64,000 nt of DNA from Nicotiana tabacum (lineage: Eukaryota > Streptophyta > Magnoliopsida > Solanales > Solanaceae), in the NCBI RefSeq assembly GCF_000715075.1, contig NC_134095.1, positions 46,044,806 to 46,108,805 of the forward strand, read 5' to 3'. The position numbers were made by a program, and so were the translations under genes. Every line of letters begins with the position of its first letter. Position 1 is the first letter of the stretch. Of this stretch, positions 31,616 through 43,822 are shown in pieces. The notes under the pieces were generated by a model. It ran no database searches, was not told where the DNA came from, and was given only the letters and a program-made list of their open reading frames with translations.

Positions 31616-33917
31616 AGAAAGGCGTTCCTTTCAAGTGGGATCAAGCTTGTAGCAATGTCTTCGAAAGTATCAAAACCTACTTGATGAAGCCTCCAGTTTT
31701 AGCAGCTCCTATACCAAGAAAGCCATTGATACTATACATTGCGGCGCAGGAAAAGTCTGTTAGAGCATTATTGGCCCAAGAAAATAGTGAGGGGAAAGAA
31801 AACTCTCTTTACTACTTGAGCAGGATGATGACACCTAACGAGTTGAACTATTCGCTAATTGAAAAGTTGTGTTTGACGCTAGTCCTCTCAATTCAAAAGT
31901 TGAAGCACTACTTTCAAGCTCATGTTGTCTGTCTTGTTTCTAAAGCAAATCCCATCAAGTTCGTGATGTCAAAACCTGTTATTAGTGATCGACTAGCGAG
32001 ATGGTACCTCCAATTTCAACAATTCGAGATTTTGTACATCCCTCAAAAGGCTGTAAAAGGACAAGCATTGGCAGACTTCTTGGCAGATCATCCGATACCT
32101 GATGACTGAGAGCTAACTGATGAACTACCTGATGAGGACGCAATGGTCGTTAAAGTTCAACCTCCATGGAAGATGTACTTTGATGGTGCTGCGCATCATA
32201 GGGGAGCCGGGGCTGGCGTAGTATTTGTCACTCCTCAAGGTGAAGTCTTGCCCTACTCCTTCACCTTGACACAACTCTGTTCCAACAATGTTGCTGAATA
32301 TCAAGCATTAATACTTGGGCTTGAAATGGCCGTTGATATGAAGCAATTGCAATTGCAAGTCTTTGGTGACTCCCAGTTAGTGGTCAATCAGCTTTTGGGT
32401 AGTTACGAGGTCAAGAAGCCTGAACTACGCCCATATCATGATTACGCAAAAAAGTTGATGGGGTGGCTCAACGATGTGACTATTCAGTATGTACCAAGGA
32501 AAGAAAATAAGAAGGCTGATGCTTTAGCTGCTCTAGCTTCATCATTAGCCCTGCCTGACCAAGCGCAAGTTACCGTCTGCCAAAAATGGGTAGTACCGCC
32601 GCCAAATGAGGTCGAAGGTGAAGAAAACGAACTCAAGCAGCTTGTTGCTATTTCTGAAGTTGAGAAAGAAGAATGGCGACAACCCATTATCGACTACTTA
32701 TGCTATGGGATACTTCCAGAAAATCTGAGGAGAAGGACTAAAATTCGTCGTCGTGCACCTCGCTTCCTTTACTATAAGGATACTCTATACAGAAGGTCGT
32801 TCGAGGGAGTACTCTTGCGATGCCTAGGAGAAGAAGAAGCTCTCCAAGCTTTGAAAGAGGCACATTCTAGGGTATGTGGGTCACACCAGTCCGGACCAAA
32901 GCTCCACTTCCATATAAAAAGGATGGGATATTATTGGCCAATGATGGTAAAAGATTGCTTGGACTACGCTCGAAGATGCAAGGCTTGTCAATTCCATGCG
33001 AATTTTATTCATCAACCTCCTGAAATATTGCACCCGACTGTTGCATCCTGGCCATTTGACGTTTGGGGATTAGATGTTGTTGGACCACTACCAAAGTCCT
33101 CTGGTGGGCACCTATACATCTTGGCTGCAACTGACTACTTCTCAAAATGGGCTGAAGCTATTGCTCTTAAGGAAGTAAAAAAGGAAAATGTTGCAAGTTA
33201 CATCCAAGTAAACATTATTTATCGCTTTGGAATTCCTCGTTATATAATAACGGATAATGGAAAGCCATTCGATAATAGGTTGATGAACATGATTTGTGAT
33301 CTCTTTGGCTTCAAGCAACATAACTCTTCGATGTACAATGCTGCCGCCAATGGTTTAGCTGAGGCATTCAACAAGACTCTATGCAACTTGTTAAAGAAAG
33401 TTGTCTCCAAATCCAAACGAGATTGGAATGACCGTATGGAAGAAGCTCTATGGGCATATAGAATGACTCATCGCACGCCAACACAGGCGACTCCTTATGC
33501 ACTCGTTATGGAGTCGAAGCCGTCTTGCCACTTGAGGGTCAAATACCTTCGTTACGACTGGCTATTCAAGAAGGGATCACTGATGAAGAAAATGCTCGAC
33601 TTCGATTAGCAGAGTTGGAAGCTCTTGATGAAAAAATATTGGAAGCTCAACAGAGTCTTGAATGTTATCAAGCTCGATTGTCTCGCGCCTTCAATAAAAG
33701 AGTTCGTCCGAGATCCTTTCAAGTAGGAGATCAAGTCCTTGCCGTACGAAGACCCATAATTACTTCCCATAAACCTGTAGGGAAGTTCACTTCAAAATGG
33801 GATGGGCCATATGTCGTACAAGAAGCTTATTCAAGTGGGGCTTACAAGCTGGTTGATGTAGATGGTATGGGGATCGGCCCTATCAATGGCAAGTTTTTGA
33901 AGAAGTATTATCCTTGA
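31612..33917 (+). pseudogene. Element 2 RNase H, second RNase H and integrase
   Basis: The first RNase H-like connection (31612-32109, ALADFLADHP at the end) is closed by a TGA at 32107. The next frame opens with the additional RNase H typical of Tat elements: MYFDGAAHHRGAGAGVVFVT, NVAEYQALILG, FGDSQLVV, KADALAALAS. Integrase follows with the zinc finger (HSRVCGSHQSG, CKACQFH) and the D,D-35-E core (LDVVGPL, TDNGKPF, AEAFNKT). A frame change near 33560 passes to the C-terminal part 33525-33917, ending KFLKKYYP. The integrase core residues are kept, yet the whole is interrupted. Confidence 0.85.
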
Positions 33918-34599
33918 AGTCACCACGCTCCTTGACGCACGATCCTAAACTGCATGTTGCTACACTCATAGCCCGCAAGAGTATAAACTGTGTACGGCCC
34001 CAAAAAAATGTCTGCTAGGTTGAAAGTCTCGAAATAGGCGGCCTAGGCAAAAGTTAGGATGTAAAAAAAAAAGTCCGCTAGGTTGAAAATCTCGAAAGAG
34101 GCGGCCTAGGAAAATCTACCCAGTCTGAACTACGATTTGACTTGATCCTCTTCACTGAGGTACGTAGGCAGCTTAGAGTTTCATTCTAAGTTCAGTCGCA
34201 TAAGTTCAAAAGATACATATTGCCCCAATTTTTGTTCGAGTGAAGTATGGAGGAATGAAAAATCAAGCTGAAATGCCATTCTCCTGTTGAAATTTGATCT
34301 CATTTGATTTAAAGGAGGCAACCCTCCTTGGTAAATTAATATCTTCAATGGGCCGATTTTAGAAGGATATCAAGTATTTGCATTAAAGTCTAGGGATTCT
34401 CTATGTCTTCAGGTTCTCCAAACCTTCAAGTTTGTTGGTCTCTAAGTCCGCCCTCTGCCTAAAAAAAAAAGGGGAAGAGAAGCGAGACGTCAAAAGGAAA
34501 CACAAGTATAAGGAAATAATTAATTGCTTGGCGCAATGTTTCGAATTCAGTTAGATTTGAACCCCAAGATATTTGTGAGAATATGGCTCTTAAATTTTG
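33918..34599 (+). other. Element 2 post-pol noncoding region
   Basis: It contains two direct copies of a 55-60 bp word, TCCGCTAGGTTGAAAATCTC (and TCTGC...), at about 34010 and 34071, then the conserved Tat motif at 34124. No coding frame is seen. Confidence 0.6.
34124..34197 (+). other. Conserved Tat motif, copy 5
   Basis: GAACTACG, TTTGACTTGATCC, GGTACGTAGGCAGC, AGTTCAGTC. Stem a is CTACG/CGTAG; stem b is GACT/AGTC, a matched change from GACC/GGTC. It begins 207 bp after the pol stop. Confidence 0.7.
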
Positions 34600-35400
34600 A
34601 TTTATGGCAAGTAAGATGTCTTCCGATCTCGAGGTTTCCATATCAAGATACAAATATTTGGTGAAGTCGCGCAAATCTGAAATTGTCGGTGTATCAGAAT
34701 TTAGTCTTGACTTCGAAATATTATCTGAATGTATCCGTAAGGAATTAAATCTTGAATTTTGGATATTTGATATATTTGGAAGTTAAGTTTCTAGTAGATC
34801 AAACAGTTCATGATTTCGACGTTCCTACTTCAAGATACAAAACCTTTGGCGAAGTCGCACAAATCTGAATTTTTCAACGTGGTGGAACCTAAAGTTGATT
34901 TCAAAATATTATCTGTGACGATTCTGAAGTTATTTGATTGAGAATTTTGGATATGTTCTAGATTTTGAAGTCTAGTTTTTAAGAAATCAAACGGTTCATA
35001 ATTTCAACATTCCTACACTAAGATATGATTTTTTTAGTGAGACTAGGCAAATCTGTAATTGATAGCGAGGTGCAATATAAAGTTGGTTTCAAAATATTAT
35101 TTGGGACGATTCTGAAATTGTTTGATTTAGAATTTTGGATATGCTCTAGATCTTGAAGTCTAGGTTTCTTGAAATCAAACGGTTTGCAATTTTGATATTT
35201 TTACACCGAGATATGAATTTTTTGGTGAGACTGCACAAATATGAAATTTTCAACGTGGTGGGATCTAAAGTTGTTCCCAAAATATTATCTGGGGCGATTC
35301 TGAAGGTGCTTGATTCTGAATTTTGGATATATTTTAGATATTGAAATCTAATTTTTGAAAAATCAAATAGTTCATTATTTGGACTCTCCCACGACATGAT
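34600..35400 (+). repeat. Tandem repeat of about 185-190 bp, four diverged copies
   Basis: Recurring order: RAAATCAAACGGTTCATAAT, then AAGATAYRAAT, GCACAAATCTGAAA, CAACGTGGTGG, CAAAATATTATCTG, GAATTTTGGATAT and TTGAAGTCTAG. Copies start near 34600, 34790, 34975 and 35160, with a partial copy at 35345. It lies in the hypervariable 3' region of the element. Confidence 0.8.
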
Positions 35401-35560
35401 ATGAATCTTTCGTTACAAGTGCGTAAAGTAAAAAATTATTCAACTAAGATAAATGTCGGGTAATGTAAAGCAAACGAGAAACAATCTTATCTAAGATGAA
35501 ATAAATATCCACTAGGTCAACCTAATATAAAAAAATAAAAGGGGAGATAATGCTAACAGC

Positions 35561-38400
35561 CTAATCTAAACAAAATTTGTAGTTGATCAGTTCTTGACAG
35601 CTAGTCTCCAAGTTCTTCTTCTTCTCCTCCAAATTGGCCGAATCATCAACAGTCAACAAATTTATGTTGTCATATGAAGAGACCTCAGTCTCGGCAGTTG
35701 AATTTTTTTTCTGAATCTCTTCAACCTCCTTTTGAGTCACTTCTATAACACCTTCGAGGTTCTCCCTCTCTTGTTGTAATGTTTGCAACTTCTTCACGAC
35801 TCTCTTCAATTTCTTTTTACTAAAGGAAACTTTCTTGACTTTCTCACTTGCTTCAAGTTTGAACGATTGGAGACGCTCTTTAGCTTTGGAAATCAGCTCT
35901 AGCTTCTCATCTTCACTCGTCTTATCAGCCATATTGGATCGCTCTTGGTCATATGATGCGGCAAGTTCAAAAAGAGAATTCAGTAAATCTTCTAATGGAG
36001 AAAAATCCAGAATATTCGTCTTCTTCATATCCTCGAAAATCTCAATGATTTGCTCCCTATAAGATGAGAGCAATTCCGGACGAGTTTTGGAGAGCCTATT
36101 GCAAATATTCTCCCAAAGTCCCAAAATGAATTCCTTCTTGCGATTGAAAACAATGCTTTTTCCTTCAAATATAGATACCGCCGTATTTGTCATTGGTGAA
36201 ATGCGAGTTATCTCATTTGGAGTTTGTCTTTTTAGGGATTCGTCATGAGGAAGAGATGACGCCTTTGACGATGACTTCACTTTACACGTAGGCCCTCCAA
36301 TAGATTCATCACTCACTTGCGGCTTGTCGTATGGGGATATCATCGGATGCCCAATGGTGTTTAATTGCATAAAGAAAAGGCAAAGAAAGTAAGTAACTTA
36401 TAGTGAATCTACTCCTAAAAAAAAGGAATGAGCGAGGCGATTGTATTTTACCTCTTTGTTATAAGCTGTATGTGTTCTTGAGGGACTATCAATACTTTGA
36501 ACCTCTACGATCTCTACTGGGTTAGGCCGTTTCCTTTTCCAATTTTAATCTTCATTGGTACTCTGGCTTGTGTATTGAGGAACACGCGTGTTAAATGGAA
36601 GAACTAGATGGTGTGTCTCTCTAGCTGTTGAAGTGCACACCACTTCTTTCAAAGCTGCCTTTGAGGATTTAAGCTTCCTTTTTTTAGGTTGCGTAACTAC
36701 TTTTGGGATTGGAGTTGATATTTTTTTAACTTTTGCGAGCGTCTTTCCAACACCTTGATCTTCACCTCCTAAAGGAGTTGTAGACTTAAGCCCAACATTG
36801 TCTACCAAAGCTTGTAAGTTATTCTCGAGAAACTTCCCATGCGCTTTCTCCCACCAAGACATATAATTAGTGGAGAAAGGCTTCTCCATAGGATCTCCCG
36901 CTGGGGGAAAAACCGCACGTGACATAGATCGATACAGTGTGCAAATCCTCCAAAATCTGATTTTTCATCTAGAGAGGCGTTGCGGATATTGTTCTCCAAA
37001 AAGCCGGGGATGTTCTGGTAAAATCCAAATTGACGACCAAACCGATGCGGGCTATATGGCTCGATGATGAATGAGTTACCATACCTCAAAGGAAGGTAAT
37101 TAAAACGTAAGCTCATGAAGTAATTTGATTCCAACTCTTGAGGGGCATCGTTATCCACGTAATATAAGGACGGGAATTAGTTAACATTGTTGGTGCCCAA
37201 ACTATATCCTCCCCATTGTGGATGCGTTTTCTTCCATCCTTCTCGTCAAAGTACCTTGCAGCCCCTTCTCCTGAGTATGCCACCATCAAAGGGACAGACG
37301 GACCCTTAGCAAGTGGATAGTTGGTTTTGAAGTAATGTGCAAGCCAACCATAAACATAATGAATGGGAAAAGAAACTTTGACCTGATCGAGTTGGGAAGA
37401 ACACGAAATCTTATTCAAACCATGATAAATACTCGCTAAAACTGGGACTGCAAGGCTAATCTGTCGCCCGCCTGCCATCATGCTTGCGATCTTGAAAGTC
37501 TCAGGGCGAATGGAGTTTTCTACCTTGGGGAACACAAAGGCACATAGCCAAATTGATAAGAATGCCGCTACATATGTCTCATCTTTCTTGTTAGACCTCA
37601 CCCTAAGCTTAGAGAATATAGTTTCTTGATCACTCGACCACCTCGTCGTCTCGGGAATAACTCGTTAGGATTATGTATTGACTTTAGGCGTGCAGATTTC
37701 TTTTCCTTTCGCAACGGAGCAGGCCTATATATTAAAGCTTTTTTATACCAAAAACTTGTCCACTTGATGAAGGAGACCTTTTGGGTAGCACCCCCCTTAA
37801 GATGATGAAATGCGGCAAATAAATACTCGCAAGATCGAGGAATAAATCTGACTTGTTTTTCATTCAAACCGATGAGTTCTCTTGTCTCAGGTACCACTTC
37901 TTCATACGGAGAACCTGCAATGGGCAAAACCCCAAGGATATGTAAGTCCCAAAGAGATATAGATAGCTCCCTAGTTGATGTAATAAGTGTGTTCGTCTTG
38001 AGGCACCAAGCCTCACAAAGTGCTTGCAAAATGATCGAGTTTCGATCATAAGTGAAAAGTGAGGCATAGACAGCATCGTAAATCTTTGTTGTACTCAGAG
38101 TTTGTTGGCTTCCACCAAGTACGTCTTCAGCCCATTCTCAATATCCTGGGATATGACGATACTCGCCCTCGATTGTTGTTGTGTTTTCCCAATGTCGCCT
38201 TGAATTATGAGACTTCCTAAGTTTGGAAGGGTGCTAGCAATATTTACATGGCGATGGATTGATGCTTGGAGAGACCACATCTTGGATAATGGATTAGAAA
38301 TCGATTTGTGTTCCAAGGTCCAATTCTCTACATGAAGGGAGTTCCTTAGAGGAGGTCATGGGGATGCATATCGGTCGGCTTGTGAGGTGTGAACCAAAAA
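35561..38400 (-). pseudogene. Antisense plant mobile domain (PMD, aminotransferase-like) gene carried by element 2
   Basis: On the strand opposite to pol, consecutive frames resemble the PMD of MAIN/MAIL1-type proteins: KIYDAVYASLFTYDRNSIIL, EAWCLKTNTLI, ELSISLWDLHILGVLPIAGS, then MRSNKKDETYVAAFLSIWL and AARYFDEKDGRK. A basic linker and, after a probable intron (donor at 36450, acceptor weakened to GCAA), a C-terminal coiled coil (KAKERLQSFKLEASEKVKK and following) complete it. Frame changes near 38095, 37600, 37165 and 36965 and a stop at 36545 make it a pseudogene, unless some are unrecognised introns. PMD proteins act in gene silencing and genome maintenance; antisense PMD-like ORFs between pol and the 3' LTR are described in Tat elements. 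Its promoter should lie around 38400-39800. Confidence 0.75.
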
Positions 38401-38581
38401 CTTGGTTTGTTCTATGCCATCTTCAATCTTGATGATGAGATATCTAAGTTTTGAGGAAGGTGAGGTATAGTCCCTGAAATTTGCCATCTCTTTGTGCTAA
38501 AAAAAAAGAAAAAGAAATAGGGGTCATCAAAGTCCGAATCAAGAATATTAGAATGGGTACAAAGTCTAAATGGAAGAAATG

Positions 38582-38982
38582 CTCTCCAAGAATCAGGCCA
38601 TTTTGAGAGTAATCTCTCCAACAATTGGGCCATTTTGAGAGTAATCTCTCCAAAAATTGGGCCACATTGAGAGTAATCTCTCCAAGAATTGGGCCATTTT
38701 GAGAGTAATCTCTCCAAGAATCGGGCCATTTTGAGAGTAATCTCTCCAAGAATTTGGCCACATTGAGAGTAATCTCTCCAAGAATCGGGCCATTTTGAGA
38801 GTAATCTCTCCAAGAATCAAGCCATTTTGAGAGTAATCTCTCCAAGAATCGGGCCACATTGAGAGTAATCTCTCCAAGAATCGGACCATTTTGAGAGTAA
38901 TCTCTCCAAGAATCGGGCCATTTTGAGAGTAATCTCTCCAAGAATCGGGCCACATTGAGAGTAATCTCTCCAAGAATCGGGC
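38582..38982 (+). repeat. 32-bp minisatellite, about 12.5 copies
   Basis: The unit is GGGCCATTTTGAGAGTAATC plus TCTCCAAGAATC; the third block alternates between CATTTTGAG and CACATTGAG. Each unit holds GAGAG-TAAT-CTCTC, a perfect 5-bp inverted repeat. As 32 is not a multiple of 3, the long frames across it (such as WRDYSQ repeats) are an artefact of missing stops. Confidence 0.9.
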
Positions 38983-39854
38983 AAGGATGAATACTCATCC
39001 CCTCACACCCCAAGATTATCTTCTTTATGCGTGGATCATCTTGTTGAACAAGAACGTATCTTTCTCGCTTGACCTACCAAAAAAAAAGACAACAAAAAAG
39101 AAAGCACGAGAAAAAAAAAGAAATTACCTTCGCTTTAATGCTTCCAAGTCCACAAAAATAAACCCAAGTGGCTCGCAAACACTGCGAATTGATGCTCAAC
39201 AAATACAAGCACGGGTTTATATAGATTTCTCAAAGCAGCTGGACAAGAGGTTATTTCGATGTGGGACTGGGATCAGATACAATAAGGCGGCTAAACATTC
39301 CCTTATTCGATTCAGACTCGAAATTGGCCTCATATCCTCTCAGAATATACGTTTCTTGTGTTGTAGTTAGAATAAACCAGAACTACTCCAAGTAATTGAA
39401 TTTGTATCAAATGTGGAAGAAAGCAGCAAGCACTGACAATAAAACTAAATGTATATGACTGTGGCAATAACAATGCCACGTAAAAGTCAAAGTGTAATCT
39501 CAAGCCTAATGATTATATTTAGAAAAGATTATTTTGTTGGATTTGGAGATCCTTTGGTAACGTTGGAATTCAAGACGTCCTTTGGTAACGTTGGAATTCG
39601 AGTAACAAAAGTTCCAAATTCTCAAACTAACTTGACCTCGCTCAATTGTGTTAATATATGAATTTGATACTAAAGTTCCCAAGACAAATTTGTCTCAGCT
39701 CGTTGGGTCAATGAATTAAATTGTCGAAATATACTATATTTTGGAAATTTTAATTCAACCTCGGATTCAAATTTGTTATTTTTGCTAGTACTTTACGACT
39801 TATCGCAAGGATTATCGTATCCACACTACGACAAGCCTTGAAGTAGGGGGCATT
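38983..39854 (+). other. Element 2 3' end before the LTR
   Basis: Noncoding. It holds two tandem copies of TCCTTTGGTAACGTTGGAAT at 39551-39600 and ends in AAGTAGGGGGCATT, the polypurine tract just before the 3' LTR. The promoter of the antisense PMD gene would be expected here. Confidence 0.6.
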
Positions 39855-40753
39855 TGTAGGCATATAAATTTTATTTAAATTAAATCCATAAAATATTTTG
39901 GACTATATTTTAAATTCAAGATATATTGGTCCAAATAAATATTATGGGTTAATATATAAATGAATTAATTATATAGGTCCAACATTTATGGATTAAATAA
40001 ATAAGTCTTAATCTATTGGGCTAAAGTGATGAGCCCACTTAATTAAGCCCAAGATGTTATCTTCCTAGTGGCCCAGTTTGGTGCCATATGTCAAATAACG
40101 TGGCGCGCCAAGTCAAACGAAAGAGCCAATAGGATCGTGCCATGTGTCAAAATGACAAGGCATGCCCAGACACACTAAAAGTCCAATAAAATCGCGCCAC
40201 GTGTGCAAGTGACATGTTCTGGCCAATCAAATGCGGCCATGTCACACTTCAATTTGATTGGTCGGAAAGAGTTTGTTCTTATCACAACTCCTTCTTTCCA
40301 CAACTATAAATAGGGGTCTTCATAATTCAGAAAAGACATCAGAAGTTATAACAAGAAGCAAGAGAGAGCTCGTGGATCAAACGCCGCAAATTTCTCTACA
40401 AGTTTCAAGCTTCAAGCAATCAAGTTCAAGTTCAAGAAATCAAGTTCAAGCTCAAGAACGAAGAACAATTCAAGTGTTCAAGATCAAGAACGAAGTCAAA
40501 TCAAATACAAGGCGTTAAAGATCAAGGGTACTTGTTTGTGATAAAATTCGTGGCAACAATCAAAGTGTTCGTGACGGATAAATCAAATTACAATTCAAGA
40601 TCAAGCTCAAAGGCCCTTGAATTTATACTAGAAAAGTAGAATCAGAGGAATCATAGAGATTGTAACACTCAAATATTTGAAATAAAATACTACGATTGTT
40701 GCGATATTTTTCGGTCTTGATTTTATTTTCTCGACGCAAATTTATTGTCTACA
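39855..40753 (+). repeat. Element 2, 3' LTR
   Basis: The 899-bp partner of 26529-27426 starts TGTAGGCATATAAATTTTAT and ends GTCTACA, then target duplication gaaac. About 24 differences from the 5' LTR were counted by eye, nearly all transitions. Confidence 0.95.
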
Positions 40754-40758
40754 GAAAC

Positions 40759-40895
40759 TATTTACCTCTACACAATGATTTATAGCCACACAAAATATAT
40801 GTACCTCATTTTATACCACAAGATCAAAAGTCTTTTCTTTTTTCCTAAACTCCGTGCCCAGTCAAATGGGTTCATATAAATTGAAACGGAGGGAG
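40759..40895. mobile_element. Stowaway MITE, right part
   Basis: This is the distal part of the MITE begun at 26447. It ends ATTGAAACGGAGGGAG followed by TA at 40896-40897. Confidence 0.8.
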
Positions 40896-40897
40896 TA

Positions 40898-43339
40898 CTA
40901 TTTTATATAAGTGTATGTTACATTTTGAATACCCTTAGTATAATTGTGTGAGGCAATTTAGTGGTCTAGGGCGTTCAAAGTGAAGTGTTGTTCACAAATT
41001 CAAATCTCTTTTTGAATATTTTTATTTGCTCATTTTGTTTAGTTACACGTAACGTAGTTTGATTTAAAAATTTAGTGCACAAAAAAAAAATAACTTTTTT
41101 AAAGTTTGAATACATTTGGCAAAAGTTCTAGCTGCACTTTACTAATAGGCATATCTTTAAGGTCAAAAATCAAAAATTTTGTTCACCTTCGTGTGATCTG
41201 CTCCAAAGGCCAAAAGCTACACCTGTCCCTTATGGTGTCCTATTATGCCAAACCACCATTAAACTGGGAGCGGGGAGCGTGTTATTTTTCCGAGAAACTT
41301 TTTATATTTACGTGACACTAATAGTATTGTTTCTCCCAAAGGAATAATCTATGATTAAAAAAAAATTACGCATAAGTACAACTCACACGCATATATTGTA
41401 ACATGATAGCCCAATTATAACTTTACAAATTTATAGCCCAAAAATAATAGGCCAAAATTAAATAAAAGACTTTTCTTTTCTTTTATTCTGCATATATCTT
41501 AAAGCGTGAAAATTTCATTCTTCTTCCCCAAATTCATATACATTACTATTTCAACAATAAAAATGCAAAATCATACATCATACAATTCGAAAACCTTAAA
41601 TTCTCTTCTTCCCTAAGTTTAAAATGGCAGAAATCAAACACAAATTAAAAATATTGCTGCAAATTCGTGATTTAGTAAAAAAGTCAACAAGGAAGGTCAA
41701 TTTATACATAAATTGTTCGAGAAAAAGTAAGAAAACATACAAAAAAATTAATTTTCTGTTTTAGCTGCACATTTACATTACATGTATAATGATGTATTAC
41801 TTTGTATATGAAATGTATAATAATGTATAACAGTATTCACTGGCACAGAAAAGAAAAATCAATATTAACGAAAAATATAGAGGATACGAAGTACAAGAAA
41901 AAAGGAAAATCTGAATAAATGTACCCAAGGGCAGGTTCAGATTGCTTAAAATACAAATAAAATCAATGAAATAGAATTTACTTCCAAAGAAAAGTCGTGA
42001 ACAGAAAGATCATATTGTATGATAGTATTTGAAGCTACAATAGTATTTTCACATCAAATATACAACATTATACACTTATTATAATTTTGTATAATATTGT
42101 ATAATGTTGTATACAGAAACTGGATTTCATCTTCAACTTTCTTTTTCAACCGGTATGATTTCCAAACCAACGTTAATCTACCTAATCAACCCAGTACTCT
42201 AGATTCAAGTTACAACAAGCTTTCATAATAATATTTAATGTAACCAATCGCTTTAAAGTAATATTTTTCGGATATGAGTTGAACTTCGAGCTTCAAAGCT
42301 CCTTCAATGGAGCTTCAAATCTGGCCGCAACAAACTAACATTAATCAAACTCAATCAACCCATCATTCTAGATTCAAATTACAACAAGCTTTCACAACAA
42401 TATTTAATGTAGCTCAATCGTTTTAGAGTAATACTTTTCGGATCTGAGTTAAACTTAGGGCTTCAAAGCTCCGTTAATGGAGTTTCGAATCTGACCGCAA
42501 CAAACTTCAAATTTAAATTTGGACAATTATAAATCAAGTATAAATATTTGGGGAGATTTAACATTTAGTAGAGAAAATATTTTAAATCAAGTTTGAGATC
42601 TATATATATATTTATCTCTCTGAGTTATAGAAGAGAAAGGAAAGAGAAAGTAGAGAGAGGAGAATGGGGAGAAATTTGGTGGGAATGAAGAAAGAAGAAA
42701 AAAATAAATTAAAAGTATGTCTTTAATAATTGGCTAAATGCTTAAAAGATTTTTTTCAAGTTATATACAACTTGCGCCAAATCTGGTAAGGACTTCAAAC
42801 CTGGACTATTTTCGATTGGGATGTTGGGCCAAGTGACAATGGACGTGATTCTTCCTAAAAAACTCACATACTTCGCATTCATACTTTAAATAAAGTTATC
42901 GACTAGACTCTAGTTATATCCATAGTTAACAAATAGTGCACATATAACTCGAGTAGGGAATTTAGTAAACAAGAAATAGAAGAGACAACTCAAATAAAGA
43001 AAGTTGTAAAACCTCGCATCCTTCATTCCATAGGCGGAGTCAAGAGTTGAGGCTAATGGATTTGAGATTCTATTCCTTCTACGTTACAGGGTTCTAAATT
43101 AATAATTTATATTTTTAAATGCAAATATAAAGTTTGGACCAAAGCACCTGCTGCGGCCAAACCCGCATCCGAAGCTTACCCTGTTTCATTGTCCTTCTCT
43201 TCCACCTGTAAAGAAGCACAAAAGGTTTTATGGTGGCTATCAGATTCAACTCTTAGATCCATTATAAACAATCAGACTTTTGTTAAAACTTTTATATTAC
43301 TGCAGGGAATTTCTCGGTTATCCGAAGAAAAAAAAAGTA
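40898..43339. other. Intergenic AT-rich sequence
   Basis: No gene is recognised. It contains repeated TGTATAATGTATAA words (41770-42110), the 169-bp duplication listed separately, and purine-rich GAGAGAAAGGAAAGAG at 42620-42660. Confidence 0.4.
42165..42510 (+). repeat. Tandem duplication of 169 bp
   Basis: Two diverged copies share TAGATTCAAGTTACAACAAG (starts 42200 and 42369), TTTTCGGATMTGAGTTRAAC, GCTTCAAAGCTCC and CTGRCCGCAACAAACT. The origin is not recognised. Confidence 0.75.
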
Positions 43340-43822
43340 GTGTCCTTTAGGGCTGTGCATGGATCGGATTGGATCGGATTTAGCACATTTCGGATTAAAA
43401 TTTTAGATTTCGGATTCCACAAAATGAAATCCGAATCCGATCCGAATTATATCGGATTGGATCGGATTGCATAATTTCGGATCGATTTGGTGATCGGATT
43501 TTCGGATCGGATTCAACAGTTCATAACAGAACAAAATTAACATAAACAACAGTTCAATTCAACATAGTTCTAATTCTTGTGAACATCAGTCCTAAATCCA
43601 CATAGTTCTTGGTCATCTCGATAGTTCTAATTCTTATGAACATAGTTCTCGAACATCAGTCCTAATCGACATACACATAGTTAATAATTATAATTCAACA
43701 AGAAGAGGAAAGCTGCAAATCCTAATTCTTGTGATAGAATCCATTACATAAGCAAAACACAATTTTCATAACAAAACAAAATTAACTGAAATCTCAAATA
43801 GATGTCTAATGAACTGAAATCC

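Larger units (their letters stand above)
26529..40753 (+). mobile_element. Element 2: Tat-lineage Ty3/gypsy retrotransposon with antisense PMD gene
   Basis: The 14,225-bp element has a perfect gaaac target duplication (26524-26528 and 40754-40758), LTRs of 898 and 899 bp, a primer-binding site at 27432, gag, protease, RT, RNase H, a second RNase H and integrase in that order, then a long 3' region with tandem repeats and an antisense plant-mobile-domain pseudogene. The double RNase H and extra 3' ORF place it in the Tat group. About 24 LTR differences by eye (some 2.7%) show it is not very recent. Every coding module carries stops, frame changes or a deletion. Confidence 0.95.

Noticed and set aside
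38412..39013. Repeat proteins of WRDYSQ/LERLLSK type on the minus strand
   Set aside because: Three overlapping frames are open at once because the 32-bp repeat lacks stops in all of them; this is an artefact of the minisatellite.
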